Source: CAWGUU01 sp963825765 (GTDB lineage: Bacteria > Actinomycetota > Acidimicrobiia > Acidimicrobiales > AC-14). From it: a DNA stretch of 36,077 bases. The notes beneath the pieces were generated by a model. The model did not search any database. It worked only from the letters and a program-made list of their open reading frames with translations, and was not told the origin of the DNA. How positions within the stretch are numbered: position 1 is the first letter of the stretch; the number at the start of each line of letters is the position of its first letter. The DNA is taken from assembly GCA_963825765.1 (NCBI GenBank), contig CAWGUU010000015.1, positions 1 to 36,077 of the forward strand, read 5' to 3'. Below are positions 31,179 through 36,077 of the stretch, in pieces. The position numbers and the translations under genes were made by a program.

Positions 31179-32626
31179 GACCCGCTCCTCTCGTTTCTCA
31201 CGACGACGGTCTCCCGCAGCAGCGCCCGGTTGAACTCCGGCGCCGGCATGGTCGTCAGGTCGGTGTGCAGCGTCACGCTGGTCAGTGGCAGGCCCTGGTC
31301 GGCGGCTCGCTCCTGCAGGCGACGTTCGAGTCCGGCGTCGGCCCGCACCCCCAGAACGTGCAGGTCGAACCCGCCGGCGGCGGGCCGGGCCGCGTACCGG
31401 CAGGGCAGGGGCAGGTCGGGCTCGGCCTCGAGCAGCTCGAGGATGTGGCGCTGGTAGAGCGGCCGGTCGCGTAGCTCGGGGCACAGCGAGGCCTTGCCGA
31501 GCAGCGGCGAGGTGGCAGGAAGCGCAGCCAGCTCGCACGTGGGGACGTCGACCAGCCGCCGGACCATGTCGCCGGTGGCCAGCCGCAGCAGCGGCATCGT
31601 CTCCCGGTACGGCGGGTACGGGGTGACCACGAGCGTGCCCACCTCACCCGGCCCGGTCGGTTCGAACGTGACCGGGTCGAGCACCTCGACCAGGCCCTGG
31701 TCGGCGGCGACGTGGAGGTGGCCCTCCCGGCACACCAGCCCGGCCACCGGGAACGTCTCGGTCATGGCGTAGTTGTCGGTGATCTCGGCACCGAACGTCT
31801 CCTCCGCCCTGAGCCGGAGGGCGTCGGTGAGGATCTCGCCGCCGCAGATGATGCGCTCGAGGCCGAAGTCCTCCTTGGTGTAACCGAGCCGGGCCGCGTC
31901 CTGCACGAGCATCCCGAGGTAGCTGGGGTTGACCGAGATCACGCTGACGCGGGGCTTCTTGCCGGGGAGGTGCACGGGCGTGGCCAGGCGGGCCAGCGTC
32001 TCCGACGGCTCGACGATCCCGGTGAGGAAGCAGGCGGCACCGATCAACCGGCAGGCGTCCATGGTGTTGTGGAGGCCGAGGACGGCGCGGGAGCTGATGC
32101 AGATCTGGAAGACGTCCTCCGGTCCGAGGCCGGTGCTCATGATGAACGAGACGGCGGCCAGCGACGTGGCCAGCTCGACCTCGTAGCGGGAGAACCAGAA
32201 CGACGTCGGGACCCCGGTGGTGCCGGTGGTCCACGCCTGGAAGACGGGCTTGGCGCCCGAGCTCACGAACGCCTCGGGGATCGAACGCAGCATCTCCTTG
32301 GGGGTCGGCGCCAGCTCGGCCGACCGCTCCAGGGTGAGCTCGTCGGGGCTGAGGCCCAGGCCGTCGATCGCCTGGCGGTAGTAGGCGGTGCTGTCGTAGG
32401 CCCGCCGCACTGCGTTGCGCCAGCGCCTGGTGTCCATGGCCCGCCGGGCCTCGGGGTCGAGCGGAGCACCGAGCATCTCCTGGATCTGGTCCTGGCCGAG
32501 GCTCCCGAACTCCGCCCTGGTGGCGAGGAGATCGTCGACCAGCTTGCGGACGTTGGTGACGCGGATGTCACGGCCCATCGCCATGGCCATCCCGTACCGC
32601 AGCTGCCGCCATCCCGTGTCGAGCAT
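31163..32626 (-). CDS. PaaK/LuxE-type adenylate-forming ligase
   Basis: A 487-residue ANL-superfamily enzyme that should activate a carboxylate with ATP. The phosphate loop is TTGTTGVPT (133-141), the adenine region is DNYAMTETFPVAG and the hinge region contains RLATGDMVRRL. It is closest in style to phenylacetate-CoA ligase (PaaK) and LuxE acyl-protein synthetase. The ATG at 32626 has AAAGGAGAG ahead, which fixes the start over the longer frame at 32644. It follows the 25-residue peptide gene and a strong hairpin, and overlaps the intramembrane-protease gene. A role in acylating or activating the peptide is inferred from the operon only. Confidence 0.85.
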   Translation of the reverse strand: MLDTGWRQLRYGMAMAMGRDIRVTNVRKLVDDLLATRAEFGSLGQDQIQEMLGAPLDPEARRAMDTRRWRNAVRRAYDSTAYYRQAIDGLGLSPDELTLERSAELAPTPKEMLRSIPEAFVSSGAKPVFQAWTTGTTGVPTSFWFSRYEVELATSLAAVSFIMSTGLGPEDVFQICISSRAVLGLHNTMDACRLIGAACFLTGIVEPSETLARLATPVHLPGKKPRVSVISVNPSYLGMLVQDAARLGYTKEDFGLERIICGGEILTDALRLRAEETFGAEITDNYAMTETFPVAGLVCREGHLHVAADQGLVEVLDPVTFEPTGPGEVGTLVVTPYPPYRETMPLLRLATGDMVRRLVDVPTCELAALPATSPLLGKASLCPELRDRPLYQRHILELLEAEPDLPLPCRYAARPAAGGFDLHVLGVRADAGLERRLQERAADQGLPLTSVTLHTDLTTMPAPEFNRALLRETVVVRNERSGSWTLR

Positions 32627-32649
32627 GCGCACTCTCCTTTTCAAGAAGC

Positions 32650-32687
32650 GAGTGAGGCGGCCTGGGGGTAGTCAGGCCGCCTCACTC
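32650..32687 (-). terminator. Strong stem-loop between peptide gene and ligase gene
   Basis: A perfect 15-bp inverted repeat: GAGTGAGGCGGCCTG (32650-32664) pairs with 32673-32687 around an 8-base loop. In the minus-strand transcript it follows the peptide stop by 16 bases and precedes the ligase ribosome site. There is no U-run, so it is more likely a partial terminator or an mRNA-stabilising hairpin. This arrangement lets a short peptide be made in excess over the enzymes behind it. Confidence 0.75.
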
Positions 32688-32703
32688 AACGATGCAGGGG
32701 CAT

Positions 32704-32781
32704 TTAGCAGCTGACAGCGAAGACCACAGCGGCGAAGGAGCTGACGACGTACTTCACGTGCTTGCGAGCAGCCTTGATCAT
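32704..32781 (-). CDS. 25-residue hydrophobic peptide ending in Ser-Cys, candidate precursor
   Basis: The frame starts at ATG 32781 with AGAGGA 6 bases ahead, a better ribosome site than most genes here. The product opens MIKAARKHVKYV (strongly basic) and continues with SSFAAVVFAVSC to the stop. It thus has a positive head, a hydrophobic core and a lipobox-like end (AVSC) in which Cys is the last residue. This is the shape of a lipoprotein signal peptide with nothing behind it, similar to the peptides from which enterococcal sex pheromones are cut, or of a short modified peptide precursor. A hairpin, an adenylating enzyme and an intramembrane protease follow in the same unit. The 155 bases upstream hold no clear promoter box. 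I know no named family. Confidence 0.7.
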   Translation of the reverse strand: MIKAARKHVKYVVSSFAAVVFAVSC

Positions 32782-32936
32782 TGGAGTTCCTCTCATGTGC
32801 GAAGACACCCGTTCGGATGCACGAGAAAGGAACCACGAACGCAGGGCCGGCGACAATGGTGCTACCACCCTGTTCCGACCCGGTGAGGTACCACGAGGAC
32901 CGCGAAAGCGCAGGTGGGAGCCGTGTGGCGGCAGGC

Positions 32937-34511
32937 CTATCGGGACCCGCCGTGGCAGCGCTTGAACTTCCTGCCGCTGCCGCAGGGGCACGGTTCGTTG
33001 CGCCCGACCTTGCGCCCGAAGTCCTCGTCTGCGTCCGACCGACCAGCAGCCTCGGTGCGACGGCCCGGCGCCATGCTCCGGGCGTGAACCCGGTCGCGTT
33101 CGCGGGTCAGCTTTGCCACCTCGTCCGCCCGATCGTCGTCGTCCCGGAGCAGCTCGATGAGGTGCCAGAGGGTCTCGTGCTCGAAGTCAGCGTCTCCCCG
33201 GCGCCGGCAGGTGGCGAGCGTCGATCGATAGCGGGCCTCGGCGCCGGCCAAATCACCGGAGTGCTCGTCCACCTCGCCGGCGAAGATCTCGGTCAGGAGA
33301 TCTCGCGACGGGTCGTCGAGCGCCAGGCGCACCCGGGCTCTGGCGTCGTCGATCCTTCCGGCCTCCCCGAGCTGGGTAGCCAGCTCGCCGTGGAGATTGG
33401 CCGCGGCATGAGGGATGACCGGCACCAGCGCATCCACCAGCCGGGCGGCGAGCTCGAACTGCCCGCTGGCGCCGAGCCTGTACACCACGGTGTGGGCGAC
33501 GTCGTCGAACGTCCCGTCGTCGCGGGCGGGCCCACCATCCAACGGTCGCCAGCCGAGGTCCCACATCGCCGCTTCGTAGCGCTGCGGCGTCGCCGCCCAG
33601 GCAAGGAAGGCGAGAAGCGCGTCGGCCTGGTCCGCCAGGTCAGCCTCCACGTCCGTCTCAGCGATGCCGAGAGCCTCGAGCAAGGGGTCGCGGATCGGGT
33701 ACGGCACGTGCGGAGCGGCGAGAAGGTCGCCGGCGGCATGGGCCAGGATTTCCCACGTGTCCGGGTCGTCGGCCATGGCCGTGCCCACGTCACGGATCAT
33801 CACCTCCAGCGCCTCAGCGCGATGGGCCGAGCACATGCCGGGGCGGGCGTTGTCGAGGTCGAAGGGCACCGAGAAGCGAGCTCCCGCGCACGCCGCGCAG
33901 TTCGGCGAGGATCTCGGGCGCGACGACAGGGGCCGAGGCGCCATGTCGAGGTCGAGCGGCCTGAAGGCCCCGGTGACGACCATGGCCACGGTCTGGGAAT
34001 CGATGGGCGACCAGTCTGCGACGAGATCGATGTCGGGCACCGGCGCGTCGGCGTCGAGGCGGACGGCACCGAGCAGGGACGGGACCAGGCCGCCCTCTTC
34101 CAGCTCGGCCCACTCGCCGCTGATGAGCGACGCCTCGTTCCGGGCTCCCACCTGGACGATCGAACGAGCGAGCGCGCCGATCTCGGCCTCGACAGTGCAC
34201 ACGTCGGGCCCGTCGAGCATCCAGGCTCGGACGAAGAGGGTGATGCGGTAGTCGCTGCCGGAGCCCTCCACCGACACGACGGGGCCCGGCAGGTCTTCCA
34301 ACCAACCGAGCGGATGCCATGTGAGCACCCGCACGCGGACGTGTTCGGCTACGTGAGCGGCCGCCCCATCGAGGTCCGGCCATCGAACGGCCACCTCGAG
34401 CTGGGCCTTCTCGTCGACGGGAGCGTGGCGAAGCGCCGCCGCCACGGCATCGTTGAGTCCCTCGAATCTGTCCACCCACGGACCGTACGTGGCATCGGCG
34501 GCCGGCGTCAC
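32937..34511 (-). CDS. SEC-C motif protein with TPR-like helices
   Basis: A 524-residue protein. The C-terminus is a SEC-C zinc motif, VGRNEPCPCGSGRKFKRCHG, as in the tail of SecA, where it binds zinc and SecB or ribosomes. The middle (about 250-460) is rich in Ala helices resembling TPR units (GQFELAARLVDALVPV, GDLAGAEARYRSTLATC). A central CxxC...C segment (NCAACAGARFSVPFDLDNARPGMC) may bind a second metal. The N-terminal third has a mixed alpha/beta pattern. Such stand-alone SEC-C proteins are common and mostly uncharacterised. GTG 34511 is the start, and the PIN toxin gene ends 32 bases upstream of it. Confidence 0.85.
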   Translation of the reverse strand: MTPAADATYGPWVDRFEGLNDAVAAALRHAPVDEKAQLEVAVRWPDLDGAAAHVAEHVRVRVLTWHPLGWLEDLPGPVVSVEGSGSDYRITLFVRAWMLDGPDVCTVEAEIGALARSIVQVGARNEASLISGEWAELEEGGLVPSLLGAVRLDADAPVPDIDLVADWSPIDSQTVAMVVTGAFRPLDLDMAPRPLSSRPRSSPNCAACAGARFSVPFDLDNARPGMCSAHRAEALEVMIRDVGTAMADDPDTWEILAHAAGDLLAAPHVPYPIRDPLLEALGIAETDVEADLADQADALLAFLAWAATPQRYEAAMWDLGWRPLDGGPARDDGTFDDVAHTVVYRLGASGQFELAARLVDALVPVIPHAAANLHGELATQLGEAGRIDDARARVRLALDDPSRDLLTEIFAGEVDEHSGDLAGAEARYRSTLATCRRRGDADFEHETLWHLIELLRDDDDRADEVAKLTRERDRVHARSMAPGRRTEAAGRSDADEDFGRKVGRNEPCPCGSGRKFKRCHGGSR

Positions 34512-34543
34512 GGGCGGCGGACCGCCTGTGCCTCCCGGCCGCG

Positions 34544-34936
34544 TCAGCGGGGAGTCGCCACGCGGTGACCCTGCTGTCTGGCGGCATCGGCCAGCCGCTC
34601 GTCATAGGTGACGAATGGTCCCAGCTCGCTCCCGAGCTGCTCGGCGGTGGCCAGGTGGATGGCGTCGAGGGAACGCAGCTCGAGCGGCTTCATTGCGCCG
34701 GCCGTGTTCAGCACTCGATCGTTGAGCCGGATCAGGTCGAGCCGGGAGAGTACGTCCCGGCCCCGCGCCACGGCATCGTGACCGGCGGGCGCCAGCGCCC
34801 GAATCACCTCGGTACGGGCCAGAGCGCTCGACATGAGCGGCCGGCGCCGACGGAGGTAGCGGCGCAGGGCTGCCGATTCCGGCTCCTGGATCGCGAGCTT
34901 CACGATGGCCGAGGAGTCCAGGTAGGTGACCGGCAT
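34544..34936 (-). CDS. vapC: PIN-domain toxin of a type II toxin-antitoxin module
   Basis: A 130-residue PIN-domain ribonuclease. The acidic residues expected for metal binding are present: D7 in VTYLDSSAIVKL, the Glu in ARTEVIRAL, the Asp in LRSLDAIHLATA and the Asp in FVTYDERLADAA. VapC toxins cut RNA, often initiator tRNA or rRNA, and block translation. The ATG at 34936 overlaps the antitoxin TGA by one base; a TTG directly ahead is less likely. The antitoxin partner lies upstream, as in most vapBC operons. Confidence 0.92.
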   Translation of the reverse strand: MPVTYLDSSAIVKLAIQEPESAALRRYLRRRRPLMSSALARTEVIRALAPAGHDAVARGRDVLSRLDLIRLNDRVLNTAGAMKPLELRSLDAIHLATAEQLGSELGPFVTYDERLADAARQQGHRVATPR

Positions 34937-35211
34937 CAACGCTCGTCCTGACGGAGGCGAGCGAGAGTCGCCGAAGGCATCTCTATGCCAGGGTCGAGGC
35001 GAAGGGGCTCGGGGAGGTCAGAAAAGTCACCCGTGGCGGGCTGGACGTCTCCGGCGGCGCGCAGTCGGTCGAGGGCGTTGCCGTCAGGCAGTGGTGCCAG
35101 CAGGGCCACCGGTCGGCCACGGTCGGTGATCTCGATCGTCTCCCCGGTCGCCACCCGGCGCAGCAGCTCGCTCGCCCGCTGCCGCAACTCGCGTATGCCG
35201 ACGCTGGTCAT
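34936..35211 (-). CDS. vapB: Phd/YefM-family antitoxin, partner of the PIN toxin
   Basis: A 91-residue antitoxin. The N-terminal half (SVGIRELRQRASELLRRVATGETIEITDRGRPVALLAPL) is a clear Phd/YefM DNA-binding domain, which dimerises and binds the operator. The C-terminal half (about 55-91, ATGDFSDLPEPLRLDPGIEM) should fold onto the toxin. A palindrome directly ahead of the start is a fitting autoregulatory site. It shares a stop/start junction with the toxin gene, as expected for tightly linked synthesis. Confidence 0.92.
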   Translation of the reverse strand: MTSVGIRELRQRASELLRRVATGETIEITDRGRPVALLAPLPDGNALDRLRAAGDVQPATGDFSDLPEPLRLDPGIEMPSATLARLRQDER

Positions 35212-35227
35212 GTGTTACTTGTAGCAC
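35212..35227. promoter_or_regulatory. Palindromic operator candidate of the vapBC-type module
   Basis: GTGTTACTTGTAGCAC has 7-base half-sites GTGTTAC and GTAGCAC, which are complementary except at one position, around a 2-base centre. It touches the ATG of the antitoxin gene at 35211. Phd-type antitoxins repress their own promoters through such short palindromes. Confidence 0.5.
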
Positions 35228-35271
35228 TCCCTGCGTACCGATGACAACAGGCGATGGTGGCCCCGGCCAGG

Positions 35272-35631
35272 TCAGTCGAGGTCGAGCACGTTTCGAAGGA
35301 TTTCGTCGAGGGCGTGACGGGTCTCGGCGTCGAGTCGACCGACATGCTCCAGCAAGCGCGCGGTGGAGATGGAGCGGACCTCTTCGACCTGGAACGCGGT
35401 CGTACGGTTAAGACCGTTCACCGCGTCTGGCTCGACCACGACGTGAAGCGGCAGTGGCCTGATCGTGGAGGTCCCAGGCACGACCACGACCATTCGGAGG
35501 TTCGGATGGTGGAGTCGATCGGCCGAGACGATCACGGCTGGGCGCAGAAACGCCTGTTCGGGCTCAGCGGGATGAGGACCCAGATCCACGTGCCAGATGT
35601 CGCCACGGGCATGGGTGGGCTCAGTCCTCAC
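35272..35631 (-). CDS. mazF: MazF/PemK-family toxin
   Basis: A 119-residue endoribonuclease toxin of the MazF/PemK family. The family landmarks are RGDIWHVDLGPHPAEPEQAFLRPAVIVSAD near the N-terminus, VVVVPGTSTIRPLPLHVVV in the middle and VNGLNRTTAFQVEEVRSIS, with the catalytic Arg/Thr region in the RPAVIVS and PGTST strands. MazF toxins cut mRNA at short sequences. GTG 35631 overlaps the antitoxin gene end by 11 bases. This is the second toxin-antitoxin module within 1.4 kb. Confidence 0.92.
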   Translation of the reverse strand: MRTEPTHARGDIWHVDLGPHPAEPEQAFLRPAVIVSADRLHHPNLRMVVVVPGTSTIRPLPLHVVVEPDAVNGLNRTTAFQVEEVRSISTARLLEHVGRLDAETRHALDEILRNVLDLD

Positions 35632-35872
35632 GGAGCCCGTCGCCAGCGGTGCCGTCCAGAGCTTCCACCTCCGCGTGGTAGGCGGCTTTCTCCTCGTCGG
35701 TCATGGCCTCGATGGCCACATGGACAGTGTCCCACCACTGCTCTCGGCTCAGGCGGTGGATGGCGTCGGTCACCACCTCGAGCATTGTCGTACCCCGCTG
35801 ATTGGCGATCCGGGCGATCTCGTCGCGCAGTTCTGTCGGGACTCGGAGGGTCGTGGTCTCGTGCGGCGCCAT
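35621..35872 (-). CDS. mazE: Ribbon-helix-helix antitoxin, partner of the MazF-type toxin
   Basis: An 83-residue antitoxin. The N-terminal part TTTLRVPTELRDEIARIANQ, with RGTTMLEVVTDAIHRL after it, is a ribbon-helix-helix DNA-binding domain; the acidic C-terminus (AYHAEVEALDGTAGDGLRED) should neutralise the toxin. Position ahead of the toxin and an 11-base overlap are typical of mazEF-like operons. The ATG at 35872 is preceded by a TATA-containing stretch (GGCTATACCT on the minus strand), a possible -10 region. Confidence 0.88.
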   Translation of the reverse strand: MAPHETTTLRVPTELRDEIARIANQRGTTMLEVVTDAIHRLSREQWWDTVHVAIEAMTDEEKAAYHAEVEALDGTAGDGLRED

Positions 35873-35968
35873 AGGTATAGCCTACTTGGGCGATAAGTTG
35901 AGCGCTTGGAGTCGAGCCGAAAGCTCCGCCAGTTGTGGCTCGGCGTGACAAGATGTGTGATTCCACAG

Positions 35969-36006
35969 ACCGCTGGCCCCTGAGCACATGCTCGCTGACC
36001 AGCGGT
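35969..36006. other. Branched stem-loop just upstream of the tRNA gene
   Basis: Arms ACCGCTGG (35969-35976) and CCAGCGGT (35999-36006) enclose a smaller hairpin GAGCA/TGCTC (35982-35986, 35989-35993). On the plus strand it is followed by TTT. It ends 12 bases before the tRNA gene and could be a terminator, a processing element or part of a promoter-proximal control site. Confidence 0.45.
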
Positions 36007-36018
36007 TTTGCGGATCGA

Positions 36019-36077
36019 GCCCTCGTAGCTCAGGGGATAGAGCATCGGTTTCCTGAACCGTGTGTCGCAGGTTCGAA
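36019..36077 (+). tRNA. tRNA-Arg (anticodon CCU), 3' end outside the window
   Basis: The acceptor strand GCCCTCG, then TA, a D-arm (GCTC...GAGC), an anticodon arm with loop TTCCTGA (anticodon CCT in DNA, reading AGG) and the start of a T-arm (GCAGG TTCGAA) fold as a tRNA. The window ends in the T-loop. The anticodon stem has an apparent U-U mismatch at its base (positions 27-43). In such a GC-rich genome this tRNA reads a rare Arg codon. Confidence 0.9.

Noticed and set aside
32781..34568. 595-residue plus-strand frame opposite the SEC-C gene
   Set aside because: The minus strand carries a clear SEC-C motif and ordinary composition; the plus frame is a shadow.

Overview
The window is very GC-rich, with a strong bias to G or C at third codon positions, frequent GTG starts, many 4-base stop/start overlaps and several apparently leaderless genes. 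Together with Thr/Pro secreted linkers of the TTSTTVPP type and a large set of Tat-exported lipoproteins, this points to a high-GC actinobacterium, possibly of the class Acidimicrobiia. That class assignment is an inference from style, not from a marker gene. No IS element, prophage or CRISPR array is visible, and no gene-free stretch exceeds about 230 bases.

Layout. 1-2850 (+): the 3' end of dxs, a lipoprotein and a Gly-rich membrane protein. 2862-2990: two copies of a 57-bp palindromic repeat. 2985-6022 (-): a PGM1-type ATP-grasp ligase, an aldo/keto reductase and a phosphoribosyltransferase. 6043-11358: an M19 dipeptidase-like protein with altered metal ligands, a Rieske oxygenase (-), a secreted protein with a carbohydrate-binding-like tail and a SpoIID/LytB protein. 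11335-13559 (-): DUF2752 and RDD membrane proteins and an HtrA-type protease whose N-terminus looks frameshifted. 13703-16803: a small secreted protein, PurU, a polytopic membrane protein and a DedA-type protein. 16955-20431: a small ABM-like protein, then a pair of Tat lipoproteins (berberine-bridge-type flavoprotein and multicopper oxidase). 20564-24100 (-): a four-gene operon encoding two ABC exporters. 24328-26116 (+): a PhoX-type phosphatase and a DUF3291 protein, with a large inverted repeat on the DUF3291 start codon.

26156-32781 is the most unusual part. One operon (-) encodes a MauD-like thioredoxin, a 27-codon micro-ORF, a membrane protein, a small soluble protein and a Tat-exported 22-cysteine protein that resembles the methylamine dehydrogenase light chain but lacks the second tryptophan needed for the TTQ cofactor. 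A MauE-like protein is encoded divergently. No heavy chain (MauB) or MauG is present. Next to it is a second unit: a 25-residue hydrophobic peptide ending in Ser-Cys, a strong RNA hairpin, a PaaK/LuxE-type adenylating enzyme and a membrane protein with the YD and GLGD motifs of presenilin/signal peptide peptidase proteases. This unit looks like a peptide-maturation or peptide-signal system that I cannot match to a described one.

32937-36077: a SEC-C protein, two type II toxin-antitoxin modules (Phd/PIN and RHH/MazF) and the start of a tRNA-Arg(CCU) gene cut by the window end.
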